Shown: piece by piece, positions 29,700 to 39,568 of the stretch
How the letters are laid out: each line of letters opens with the position of its first letter
Position numbering within the stretch: position 1 is the first letter of the stretch
Assembly (NCBI GenBank): GCA_039621445.1
Contig: CP154957.1
Span: forward strand, 42,627,474-42,691,473
DNA length: 64,000 bases
Reading direction: 5' to 3'
DNA from: Euglena gracilis
Lineage: Eukaryota > Euglenida > Euglenophyceae > Euglenales
Position numbers and translations under genes: made by a program
Notes under the pieces: model-generated
Told to the model about the DNA's origin: nothing
Databases searched by the model: none
What the model saw: only the letters and a program-made list of their open reading frames with translations

Positions 29700-30285
29700 C
29701 TGTGAACAGAAAGTTTACCATTGGAAGTGGGCTACAGCTGGGGGGCTACTTGGTATACTTTGTGCAATTCTTAATGAATTGCGCCATCTGAGCGCCCACC
29801 AAGGGGGTGCGCATGCTTGCGCAAAGCCCAGCAGGGCTTGCGCATCCCCTTGGGGGTTGCCTGTTGGCCCCCTCAACCTGCCCCCTCCTTTACCTTCCCT
29901 TGGCTTGGTCAAAATGGGCTGTGGGGCCCCCTTGGGGGCCAATGGGGCCTCAAAAAGGCCCATGGGGGACTTGGAGCCCCCTCGCGGCCCTTCGTGGCCC
30001 CTTTGGGCCCCCTTGGGACCCCTCCTTGGGGCGGGCACCCTCGCACCGCGCACACAGTGTCCGGGACCACCAACCGCTTTTCAGCGGACCAAGGTAGTTC
30101 TGGGATTTCTCCCAATTGTGGAGGGCGGGGGGGCAAGTCCCGAATGGGGCTTACCGGTGGTGGGGCCGGGGGGGGGGTCGGAAAAAACAAGGTGTTTCCA
30201 ACCCGTCCTCGTAAGGAGGGGAGCTCGGTTGGCAATTGGGTGCCAAAAGGCACTAATTTCCAGTCCCGTTCGGGCATTCTGCCCA
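29700..30285. other. GC-rich leader with CCCTTGGGGG palindromes, element I-2
   Basis: Overlapping frames on both strands are open only because the DNA is made of repeated CCCTTGGGGG, GGGGCCCCCTTGGGGGCC and similar short palindromes. No protein similarity is seen. It lies in the 5' leader of I-2 between the minisatellite and the first ORF, where strong RNA structure could matter for packaging; that is inference. Confidence 0.35.
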
Positions 30286-30289
30286 CTTG

Positions 30290-30800
30290 TTAGTCAGGCT
30301 CCGCAGAAGCGGAGTTGGTCCGTAGACCCATTGTAGGGTTATGTTGCACCGCAAATGCGGCTTTTTTAACGGTAGTTCCGTGAATGCAGGTTGGTTCCGT
30401 AGACCCTTGGAGGGGGGGGCACCGCCGAAGCGGCTTGGGTCCGAACACCCTTGGAGGGGGGGGGGCACCGCCGAAGCGGCTTGGGTCCGAAGACCCTTGG
30501 AGGGTGTGGGCACCGCCGAAGCGGCGTGGGTCCGAAGACCCTTGGAGGGGGGCGGCACCGCCGAAGCGGCTTGTTTTGGGGAGGGGGGGGGCACCGCTAA
30601 TGCGGTTTGGGTTCGAAAACCCTGTTTTGTGGCGGGCACCACCGACGCGGCTTGGGCGTCCGCCCCTTGTGTGGAAACATTTTCCACCGCAGAAGCGGCG
30701 TGGGCATCCGCCCCTTGTGAATAAAAATTTTCTGTCGCTAAAGCGACATGGACATTCGCCCGTTGTAAGGAAAAATTTTCTGTCACCGTAGCGACTTCAT
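30290..30800. repeat. About 45-bp minisatellite of GC-rich hairpins, element I-2 leader
   Basis: Eleven or so units spaced mostly 44-47 bp, each with a stem like GCCGAAGCGGC followed by TTGGGTCCGAAGACCCTTGG. Units near 30423, 30467, 30512 and 30557 are almost identical; units toward 30800 are more diverged (for example GTCGCTAAAGCGAC keeps the pairing while changing the bases). Because the period is about 15 codons, both strands stay open over much of the array, giving the repeat AASAVPPPSKGLRTQ on the minus strand. Confidence 0.75.
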
Positions 30801-31089
30801 CTGCATTCTACAGTCCACGATGCGAACCTATCAACAAAGCATACTTAATATGTGCGTTTCCATTGTTCGCGTTTGCGCTTTGCATTTTTGATGAAACGCT
30901 GGGAAAATTTTTGTGAAAATCGTAAAAATTGTAAAAACTGTTAAAATTTGTTCTAAAACACGACAAAACATAAGCAAAGGTGGGGGCTCAGTGGCTTTGT
31001 GATGCAACCGTAGCCACTGGTGCCCCTGAAAACCTCGCCCGTGCTTAGGCGCCTCTTTCTGGGTGTGTCTTTGGTCGTTCGAACGTTAA

Positions 31090-31106
31090 ACCTATTCTGC
31101 TACCAA
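31090..31106 (-). promoter_or_regulatory. Primer-binding site of element I-2
   Basis: On the minus strand the LTR ends ...GACGTACA, followed by CT and TGGTAGCAGAATAGG. TGGTA plus a purine-rich stretch one or two bases after the LTR is what is expected where a tRNA 3' end (ending TACCA, as in initiator methionine tRNA) primes reverse transcription. The I-1 equivalent at 17059 reads TGGTACACATGG. Confidence 0.55.
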
Positions 31107-31107
31107 G

Positions 31108-31527
31108 TGTACGTCCCACCCCGGCTTTTCTACTTATGTTTTCCTCCTGAAAAGCTCCTGGGGGGAGAAACAATAAAATTTGTCTCCCTTTTGAATGCAA
31201 AACACACAAGCAGAATAATTGGTGGGACCGCGGTCCCTTATATGAAAGTTACTTTTGCTCTTTCGAGCTTTGTAAAAGAAATGAATAAAAATTCTTTTCA
31301 AATGGGACTTCGCCCTCAGAATTCTAAAAGAGAATTGCAAAGCACCAAACCCTGTAACCTTGAATTAGGAACCAGTTACTTTCGCTAAGCTTTCGCCAGC
31401 TCTGAGATTCTCTCTTTGTCTTATTGTTTAACCATGCCACTGTGTACAGCCCGGCTGTAGCCAGATTGTATGCCGTAGCCCATTGTATCTGGTACACAGT
31501 GCCATGGCAGAATGGCTGCCTGGTACA
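31108..31527 (-). repeat. 5' LTR of element I-2, truncated
   Basis: It matches 17060-17480 closely from TGTACGTCCCACC through CTGCCTGGTACACA, with a few indels and substitutions. After 31527 the similarity stops and about 100 bp of unrelated sequence leads to the LTR-like repeat at 31632. The missing U3 part suggests that recombination or a later insertion removed it. Confidence 0.7.
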
Positions 31528-31631
31528 CAGTACCCGTGCAGGATTTCCCGCACCAAGTGTAGGGGTGGCAGTATTTTCCTATGGGAATTGCGAAAAATGT
31601 GGTGAGACCCTCCCGGTGAGGCGGGTTTCAG

Positions 31632-32540
31632 TGTACGTCTGATTCCCAATTCCCCTTTCCCAATTCCCAAAAAACCTTCGCTTTCCCCTTGGCGCACCTA
31701 CTTGGGAACTGAAAATAAGAGTAACAGAAAATAACCCTTTTCCCACTTCCCAAGAAGCAAAACACAGAGCAATGCAGGGAGGACGGACTGGATATCCAAG
31801 TCCGGTCCGAAGAGAAAGGAAGGACAAAGGGAAAAACAGAATATAAAAGAATAGAGTACCACCTGTGGAGAGAGAAGGGGCACCCATTAGGAAATCCGAA
31901 TAGGATCTGTTTCCGTCCTAACTTCCTCAACGGAAGGGGACAGAAGCATACGCCTGGTACACATCCCCCTCCAAGGGATATGCCCAATTTCCTCTTTCGA
32001 CCAGGCATTCTGGCCACAGGGATTTCGTACACAGACCTGGTCTGTGGGAGGTGCACCCTGGCGCATCCACAGGGGCCCTTTCCGTTGCACAGGGGTCCAC
32101 TCAAACGGTGGGGCGGAAAGGAGGGGACCCAAAGAGCCCAAAACGCACAAAATGGTTTTACCTATTATGCGGTGGCTTTTGGGTATATAGTATATTATAG
32201 CCCACTGGTGAAAACGGGGCTGGCAGTTTTCCTTGGCAGGCAAACCCATCCACCCAGTTTGGGTGTGCCCAAGGCACTTGGGATTGGGTCCATGGGCATT
32301 CCAGGAAAACCCATGGGGAGGGTGTGGAAGGAGGGTGCCTCTTACCAGTCAAACCTGGGCAGGGCGCATGGCCAGTCAAACCTGACCACGCAAAAGAAAA
32401 GTCCTACTCGACAGAACCAACTGCCAGCGACAGCATTTGCCCCGGGGGGAAAGTAGAGAGGAGTGGGGGGTTGGCTTAGGCCAGAAAAGATGTGCTTTCT
32501 GGCAGCCTTATGGCCTCAAACGGCCGAAAAGAAAAAAGGG
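31632..32540. repeat. LTR-like repeat of element III, left copy
   Basis: It begins TGTACGTCTGATTCCC and shares the terminal AGTGTACGTC with the two element I LTRs. It aligns along its whole length with 39569-40548: CCCTTGGCGCACCTACTT, CCAAGAAGCAAA, CCTGGTACACATCCCCCTCC, CCATCCACCCA then TTTGGGTGTGCC, AACTGCCAGCGACAGC and GGCTTAGGCCAGAA. Sequence identity looks clearly lower than between the two element I LTRs. The CCTGGTACACATCCCCCTCC block also occurs in the element I LTR at 17490, so the families are related. Exact right end uncertain. Confidence 0.6.
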
Positions 32541-32836
32541 AACGAAAACAGGCCGTCGGCCCTGTGCGCTGCGTGTCGCACGCCCGCGAGAGGGGAGAGG
32601 GGTGTGCATGCATGCACACGGAATCCTGCACATGGCAGCATCCAGGTGGGACTTACTAGCGGCGAATACCGCAAAGCGTCTTCGAAGGGGTTGCTCAGGC
32701 GAATACCCGAACACGGTGTCATGCGAATACCTGACGAGGGTTCTGAAAGACGCCGCATTGGCGTTTACAGAACCTCACCTGCCTTTATCGGCTGTTCGTT
32801 CGCGTACCTCACGCCAGTAGTCGTGTTGGGGGTCCC

Positions 32837-34100
32837 CTAATGGGTCCTCAACCAACTCAGTTGGCGTGGGGAACGCTGCGGAGCTGATTCACTCCGGATG
32901 GTGTTCTGATCCGGATCATTAATGTCAAAGGATGGGGTCTCCCAGTCCTTGATCCAACTGTCCGGCAGCTTCTCCCTGGTACGGTCAGCATGATGCTGAA
33001 GGTACCGTTGGAGCTGCTCCCTGAAAATTCTGGGCAGCATCACCGGCCAGATGATGTAACTCATCCGGGGGTGATTCGCAGGCACCTGCGGGGCATCCCC
33101 GGGGTCTGCTTGAAGTTGCTGTCATACATCCACCTCGCTGTCCGAGCTCTTGCGGTATGGGGCCGTAATACAGCCGCCAACCACCATCTGAAGTCCACCA
33201 AATCGTGTTCTTCAGGAGGCGACAGTGGCAAGGCGTATCCGCCATGCTGACGCTTGGAGAACAGGGGGTAAACCTGTGTCTCCCAGTCGCCATCGGTCCA
33301 GAGGTAAGGCATTCTTACCTTGGCGTGTTCCTCAACGGCGAAGCGCATTGCCCCTGCGTCGATCTGGAACTCACGGGCCGTTCCCGTGTGGCGGTAGCTG
33401 TCTACCTTTCGGAAGTCGGAGTGCTTCAGGCGGCCTTCCACCTGCTTGTACTCCTTCTTCCACTTCCCCAGTGTCTCCCAATGCTGGGGGACAATGGTGG
33501 TGACTGCTCCATCAGCAGTCTGCACGAACTTGGCCCCTATACAGTTGATGAACAAGGCAGGTATATCCCTGTCGTGAGCATTCTCACTGTAGGAGTAGCT
33601 GCAGCTGAGCTTCTAGGCGTTCAGGCACTCGCCACATACGAGCGCCACACAGTTCGGCACATATGCACTGTGATGGAACGTCGAGGATTGCACCTGCCGC
33701 TTGCACACATGCACAAGCGGTTGGTTGTGCCGCACGTGCTGGCACACGGTGCACGTCCAGGCAAAGGACGTGCCGTGCTGGAAATCCAACACGCAGTGTG
33801 CCAGTACTCTGGCTGAGCGCCTGTTCCAAAACGTCCAGGTATGTTCCGGGACATAGTGGAAAGGTACTCCTCGGACGAAGAGGGGCTGAATCCATCGATT
33901 CAGTGACCCTTTCTGGTGCCTAAAAGCAGCCAGTTTCTTCATCCCATCTTCCACGGTGCCTAGTCTGGTCAGGATATCCTGAGTCCAGAGCTGGGCCTCC
34001 GCAGACACGGGAGGTGAAGCAGGTTCATCCTGCTCCTCATCCGTCGCTCCGGCGGAAGATTGGGCCTGTCGGCCACGAGACTTACCTTTCGGTTTTGCTC
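32837..34100 (-). pseudogene. Cys-rich type a protein, element III copy
   Basis: It matches the I-2 copy at 18-19.1 kb: LNRWIQPLF, WTFWNRRSARVLAHC, WTCTVCQHVRHNQPLVHVC, LVCGECLNA, then FINCIGAKF, MPANHPRMSYIIWPVMLP and NDPDQNTI at the end. The Cys pairs CTVC and CGEC are kept; the third pair is reduced to INC. A TAG at about 33613 stands where I-2 has a Trp codon, and a one-base shift near 33.07 kb breaks the C-terminal part. The upstream Lys-Gly/Pro-rich segment (34.1-34.4 kb) is in frame with it. No homologous catalytic motif is recognised. Confidence 0.6.
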
Positions 34101-35400
34101 TGGCCATACCCGGACGATGCAACGGCCGAATAGTCGTGCATTGTCGTAGGGCCTTTCGGCTGTTCGCCAGTCTGGCCTCCAGCGCCACCTTTCGGTGGTG
34201 GTTTCCCATCACCCCCTTTGGCAGGGGGCTTACAGGGTGCAGCACCCGGTTTGCCTCCTTTCGGCTTCGCACTCCCGGAATCAGGAGGCGACGCCTGCGG
34301 CTTACTCCGGGGGTCAGGAGCTGATGGTGCCGGAGTAGACGTTTGCCGTCTGGGCGAAGCGGGCATACTAACCGCTGGGTCACACATGACACTCCGAGGG
34401 GTCGGCACGCGTTCCTGTGTTGTTCAGCCGGCCGTCACCGAGCAGGTGAATCCTGTCCGACGAGGCATGGCACTGTGGTCGTGACCGGAATCGGTCCACA
34501 GGCGCTGGTACTCCCAGAAACTCTGCCATTGTCCTCGGGAAGGCAGGGACCCTGCGCGGTGTCGGTGGTCTTTGGGGTATCTCCTCCACTTCCATTTCGA
34601 CATCTGGTCCAGGAGGTTGATCCTCCACAACCACTGGCGCAGGTGCTACGGGAGGTTGATCCTCCGCTGTAGCCGGTGCGACAGATGGCTCTGTCGGCTG
34701 GGGTTCATCCCCTGATGGGGGTTGCACTGCTGTCGGAGATGGGGGTGAAGGAACGCCGACATCCGGCGTCTCTACGACCTCAGCGGCGGAGCTTGATGCT
34801 ACGCCTCCACCTCGTGGCGTCAGTGCAGCAGCCACGGCAGTAATGCTGGTGACTACGGCGCCGAGCACACGGCCTCCTAACGAGGTGCGTGCTGTGGGAC
34901 TGGCAGGTTCTTCGAGGATATCCTCGACCACCATACCACTTACCTCGACCTGAGGCTCAGCCATCGGGAAAGGCGTTGCAGCCACAGGTATATCCCCTGG
35001 GGGTGCTTCGGCTGGCCTAGGCTGTGCCGGAGCAGGCAGAGCAGCGTAGAGGATATCCTCCACGTTCTCGCCTTCCTCCTGAGGGAGTTCCTGGTCTCCA
35101 CCTACCGGTGCACAGACGGGAGCCGCCGCGGGGGCCTGGGAAACTGATCGTTCCCCTGCCGCTCGCGGGGCAGAGACGAAGGATACAGCCGTTCCTGTCG
35201 GAGACGGCGGCGCTGCCTCCAGGATGGTGACGGAGGGGCTGCGTTCGCGTTCCTGCCGCCGCTGAATCGCGGTGGTGGAAGCGACTGACGCCTCACGTCT
35301 CCTTCAGGCCAGAGGTTCATCCTCTGGGGCGATGAAGGCGCGCAGATCCTCGGGCGAGCGAGGATCGTCGCGATGCCACCGGCATCCCTGAGCGTTCGCC
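34101..35400 (-). CDS. Pro-rich and Lys-Gly-rich region before type a protein, element III
   Basis: A 227-residue frame (35063-34380) is rich in Pro, Ala, Val and Glu, with repeats such as PPVAPAPVVVEDQPP. A second frame (34408-34082) has PKGGKPGAAPCKPPAKGGD and GGAGGQTG, a Lys-Gly/Pro tract like the one before type b at 37.7 kb. Near 35.35 kb FYRLANAQGC matches the stretch after type b at the left end of the window. The pattern Pro-rich, Lys-Gly-rich, Cys-rich therefore occurs twice in this unit. No signal or enzyme motif is seen. Confidence 0.45.
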
Positions 35401-35445
35401 AGCCTGTAAAAGGCCAGTGTACTGCTGCTGGCGCTGATGGGCCAG

Positions 35446-35777
35446 GTGTATGTAGGTTTAGCCACCCGCTGTTGGACGGCCACGGGGCAGCTCATACTAC
35501 TTGCCATGGCTCGTCCGCTGGCGAGGGGCCACGCCCGTGGTGATCCGACCGATCAACGTTCGTCAACGTGCGCAGCCTCACGCGCCGATCGATCCCCCCG
35601 GTATGCCCTCTGCCCGTACGGGATCAATCAGGACTCACACAGCGGGACCTGGGTCTCGAACGCACGACCTCCCGCGTGTGAGCCCAGTGCCTTACCGAAT
35701 AAGCTACTCGAGATATACTCGGCTTGGTACTACGCGCCGGCGACCTAATTCCGTAGGATCTCCCGTCCGCCGCACAC
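35446..35777 (-). repeat. tRNA-headed SINE-like repeat, copy 1
   Basis: About 330 bp nearly identical to 36136-36467. On the minus strand, from 35712, it reads like a tRNA: GTAGCTTATTCGGTAAGGC (A-box-like), CTCACACGCGGGAGG (an anticodon arm like that of valine tRNA with CAC), and GTGCGTTCGAGAC (B-box-like). The rest of the unit is unrelated body sequence. This is the layout of a tRNA-derived SINE transcribed by RNA polymerase III. It lies inside the Pro-rich part of element III. Confidence 0.55.
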
Positions 35778-36135
35778 ACTCCCCTCTCAAGAACCTTACT
35801 ACACTAGCCCACTGCGTCACTATGGCCGTGGCCCCTGCAGCTCGGGTTATGCCTCACACGGCCTTAGTTGGCTGAGTGCCTCTCACGAGTACTGCGTCAC
35901 CAGGCTGCCGACCCCTGCAACTCGGGTTTACTGTTGCCGGCAGTTTACGTGTTGTCGACTTCCACGGGCTTTGCCGCCTTGGAGCGTCCTCCTTAGCGTC
36001 GGCTTGAGGCTTTGGAACGGTGTAGGAGTTTCAGTCGCCCTAGACTCGGCGCGTCCGCCTCCGCCTTCCGGGCGCCGTGGGGTCAGGCTCTGACATCCCG
36101 GTTCGTGTGGCATTAGACGGGTTCATCTGCTACCA

Positions 36136-36467
36136 TGTATGTAGGTTTTTAGCCACCCGCTGTTCGAAGGCCACGCGGCAGCTCACACTACTTGCCGTGG
36201 CCAGTCCGCTGGTGAGGGGCCACGCCCGTGGTGATCCGACCGATCAACGTTCGTCAACGTGCGCAGCCTCACGCGCCGATCGATCCCCGCGGTATGCCCT
36301 CTGCCCGTACGGGATCGACAGGAATCGCACGGCGGGACCTGTGTCTCGAACGCACGACCTCCCGCGTGTGAGCCCAGTGCCTTACCGAATAAGCTACTCG
36401 AGCGATACTCGGCTTGGTATTACGCGCCGGCGACCTACTTCCGTGGGATCTCCCGACTGCCGCACAC
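36136..36467 (-). repeat. tRNA-headed SINE-like repeat, copy 2
   Basis: Second copy of the repeat at 35446, same orientation, with its tRNA-like head at 36402-36341. Differences are scattered point changes and 1-3 base indels. About 360 bp of unique sequence separates the copies and itself holds two CACTGCGTCAC-type direct repeats. No clear target-site duplication could be found for either copy. The spacer may be part of a longer dimeric unit. Confidence 0.55.
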
Positions 36468-36570
36468 ACCAGGGTGGCGGCCATGATGGCTGCACCCAGG
36501 CGTTGGCAGGCCTGTTCGGGCCCAGGAAGCCGCGGTAACGCGTGTCTTCCCAGACCTCGAAAAAGCCCTC

Positions 36571-36640
36571 CACCCCCCCCCCCCCCCCCCCCCCCCACCC
36601 CCCCCCCCCCCCCCCCCCCCCGACCCCCCCCCCACTCCTG
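36571..36640. repeat. Poly-C tract with single A/G interruptions
   Basis: About 60 C residues in runs broken by one or two A or G bases. It disrupts the type b coding frame on its left side. Such a tract is prone to slippage and to assembly error, so its true length is uncertain. Confidence 0.85.
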
Positions 36641-37471
36641 AACGCACGCCAGAATCGGCATACACTGTTCGAGGATGGCCTGCGGGTGACACATCAGCGG
36701 AAGGAATACCTCCCGGTCGAGGGTACTGCCAAACTGTCGCCGCAAATATTCTTCCAGGCTGATATCAGCCAGGTGCCAGTTGGGGCGCAGGTGACCGATA
36801 ATCCGACGACGAGGACCCTCGATGGCGTCACCGTAATCCGGTGGCATGCTTTCCATACCAGGCCTATCGTCCAGTGGGTCACGGAGATGTATATACACCT
36901 CCATGACATAGGTGGTCCAGGCTGGAGATCAGAACTGCTGCAGCATAAAAATACCCTGCTTGTAGACGCGGCTACTTCTGCCCTGGACATCCGGGGCGTC
37001 GCGGCACACACGCATAAGCATGCGGCGTCCCATCTCCAGGCCCGGGTTATCCCAAAGCAGTGGAGGACTTCCGCGCACGCCGAATCCCCAGAAGTCGACA
37101 TGAAATTCCCGCCGGCAGTACTTACAACACAGGCCATACCTCTGTGGGTAAGCCAGTGAAACACGCTTAACGCGGAAGGTGGAGCGGTAATGGCTCACCA
37201 GCCACACCCGGAGGTTGTTGCACCACAACACCTTGATCAGGCGTTCGATGTCGGGGTGCAGTGGGTAGAATTCCCACTGCACGCCGAGGGGTCCGACTGT
37301 ATAAATACAGTCGAAGATTGCCTTCAGCCTTCGGGCCAACACACGCTGGTCACGAAGTCCCAACTCGTGCAGGTAACTGCGACCAGTGGAGTCGCTGAAG
37401 AGACCCCAGTTATGGCAGGGGTATCCCAGCCAAAACCAGAGCTCCCAGAAACCCGGCTGGGCATCCAGCAA
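36641..37471 (-). pseudogene. Cys-rich type b protein, element III copy 2
   Basis: A 180-residue frame (37471-36929) contains QPGFWELWFWLGYPCHNWGL, YTVGPLGVQWEFYPLHPD, LAYPQRYGLCCKYCRREF, VDFWGFGVRG and a basic helical end, all matching 848-1729. The end of the protein continues in another frame from 36904 (MEVYIHLRD). The conserved GFWELWFWLGYP, CxYC and VDFWGFG blocks are the defining marks of the family. It follows the Lys-Gly tract at 37.7 kb and precedes a poly-C run and SINE-like repeats that break the linker to type a. Confidence 0.6.
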
Positions 37472-37506
37472 GGGTCTTCCACCTTCACCTTCGAAGGCGT
37501 ACAGGT

Positions 37507-38224
37507 CTATTCCGTAATGGAATAGTCCGACTCTGTTCTCGGTGTGTCTCGGCGTAATACCATATCGATGACTGCTTGTGGAGGTGTGACGGGGCGGTTT
37601 CCTGCAACATGGTAATCATGCTGCATTCGCCAGCCTTCGTCCTCCAGCTCCTCCTTGAACCTGAGCATATGCTCAAAGTCCGAGAGGACTTCCGTTGGTT
37701 CTTTTTCCTCCTCATGTGCTGTTCCCTTACCTTTACCCTCACCCTTCCCTTTGCCGGCCACGCCTTTGCCTTCTCCCTTGCCTTTGCCCTCGGCCTTGCC
37801 TATGTCCTTTCCCGTCTGGCGAATACCAGAGGGTCTGGCGCTCGGTGCCGCAGGAGTCGGTTCGGTTCCTTCCCATTCCATCTCTTGGGAGTGCCCTAAC
37901 CACTCCGCTGCACGTCGCGGTGATGGCGTGGCTGGACGCTTGCTGGGAATCTGGCGTGGGCTTGGCTTCGACGCAGGGGGTCGCGGCTCCTTCCATACCG
38001 GAGGGATCGGTGTGCATTGCGGCAACAAGACGGCTCATCGCCACCTGTGCCTCTGCCGGTGGTCGTCCAGCCGGGGTATTCTGGCTGGATTCCACTTGCA
38101 TCGCCATACCGCCTTCCGCGTCCCGTGGGCTGGGTCGCCTGGGCTGTGGGGTAAGGTTCTCCGTAGTCCTGTCGCGCTTCAGGGTGGCAGGTAATGGCTC
38201 ACCGGGTAATGCCGGGGATGCCAC
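37507..38224 (-). CDS. Pro-rich and Lys-Gly-rich region before type b protein, element III
   Basis: Two overlapping frames: 38224-37739 (Pro/Ala/Ser-rich, MASPALPGEPLPATLKRDR) and 38028-37507, which has GKGKGEGKGVAGKGKGEGK followed by HMLRFKEELEDEGWRMQHDY. It parallels 1647-2084 near the left end, where the same order precedes type b. The Lys-Gly tract would be strongly basic. The type b frame begins about 35 bp further on. The start of the module abuts a plus-strand fragment of element I at 38283. Confidence 0.45.
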
Positions 38225-38282
38225 CCGCAGCTGCGGCTGGTACGGACGATATGGGGTTTACCCACGGCCCTGAAGGGCAAGT

Positions 38283-39562
38283 ATGAATCCAGAATCCATG
38301 GTTCTGACGTAATTCTGGGATACCCCTTTTTACGTCAGCACCGGCTGGTGGATTGCCACTCCCACGGTTTGCGCACATCACCATTCTCTTCACTGTCCAC
38401 CAAACCTTCATCACCCGTGGCCTCAACCGCGACGACCACCAATTTTTCCACACCGTTTTCGAAAATTTTTACACCGTTACCAACCACACCAACTAACGTT
38501 TTCCACACCGGGTGTACCGAGAAAGTTCACCCCCTGCCCACTGACACACTAACTTCCGTTCCCCATGAGGCAGGGCAAGCGAGTAGCGGTACCCCCCTCG
38601 TTCAACTGGGTTACAAGACGAAAGCCCAAAGGCCTGAAGTAATTACGGTGCCGAGTAGTCGACCAGCTGCACCAACATCCCGTTTTCCACCAGATGTGTC
38701 GCTTTCAGATAGATTTGTACACCCCCCAGCAGCTACAAAGGCGCATCCCAACTTTTACACACACCCTCACCAGACCAACATACGCCACCAGGACCACTGC
38801 TCCGACACTTCCTTCCAATGTGTGCACTGTAGGAGAATTTCCGCCCAGCCAAATTTTGATTGTGGATGTTTAGTTACAAACACCGACACTAATCGTGATT
38901 TCGCGCACCCATACACTTGGTTGTAGATCGCAATGCGCGGCCGTACATCAAGTGCTCCAACAACGAGGTATTGCCTTGTTGTTTGGGACCGCGAGATCCG
39001 TGTCACACGCCTCCCCCACCTCTATCTGGCATGATATGGACTGGGTATGCACCCATCCAACCCATCAACCCTTGGGAATGTCCACAGGGAGTGTGGATTA
39101 CACACCCTTGACCTATGTTTGCGGATCCCTGAATTGCGTTACCGCCCTTCAACCCGCGAACCAGGTCGACACCTACGCGACGCGCGTATGGAACGTACTT
39201 AATTTTGGTCAATACCGTATTTTGGTGGAATGGTTCTCCAAAATCGCGTTTTTGGCTGATTCCATCGATTTGTCGTTGAAAATTGATGCGTTTTCATCAA
39301 AAGCGGATGCGCGCTTGTCGCGATATTGGTCGCGACATAGCAACGCGTTTCTAACATTCTGAGGTGATACGGTGCTGTGGATGCACCCTCCCCCAAAAAT
39401 TATTCCGGATGTGGTGGAGAAAATCCTCCGCGATGAAGCGCGAGGACCTCTCCTCACACCCGTCAATCCGAATGCGGATTGGTTTCACCAAATATCCTAT
39501 GTGTGTTTTCGTTGGTGGGACTTACCCGCTGATGTACCACTATTTGAGGATTTTTGTGGTAT
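38283..39562 (+). pseudogene. Inverted fragment of element I (protease end to Dam-like domain), I-3
   Basis: Plus-strand coding that matches the minus-strand I-1 region 15.0-13.75 kb: protease tail (VVDC-type HGLRT), AQRPEVITVPSSRPAAPTSR, CVHCRRISAQPNFDCGC, SKIAFLADSIDLSLKIDAFS, then LWMHPPPKIIPDVVEKILRD and RWWDLPADVPLFEDFCG. It stops at 39562 in mid-domain, just before the LTR-like repeat. One frame change occurs near 39.36 kb. It is the third copy of the Dam-like domain in this window and keeps the PP motif. Confidence 0.7.
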
Positions 39563-39568
39563 ATTAGT

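Larger units (their letters stand above)
17060..31527 (-). mobile_element. Ty3/gypsy element I, copy 2 (I-2)
   Basis: Minus-strand order from the right: 5' LTR (31108-31527, truncated), primer-binding site, minisatellite (30.3-30.8 kb), a Pro/Gln/Glu-rich ORF and coiled-coil ORFs (29.7-25.5 kb), capsid, nucleocapsid, protease, Dam-like domain, reverse transcriptase, RNase H, integrase, a Cys-rich type a ORF and the 3' LTR. It is about 14.5 kb, large for a Ty3/gypsy element. The excess lies mainly in about 5 kb upstream of the capsid. Integrase and protease have lost catalytic residues, so it is not autonomous. Confidence 0.75.

Noticed and set aside
30253-30786. A host gene with AASAVPPPSKG repeats
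   Set aside because: The frame comes from a 45-bp minisatellite (a multiple of three) and is open on both strands; it lies in a retroelement leader.
35651-35712. Genuine valine tRNA gene on the minus strand
   Set aside because: The arms are imperfect and the sequence sits in a 330-bp duplicated unit, so a tRNA-derived SINE explains it better.
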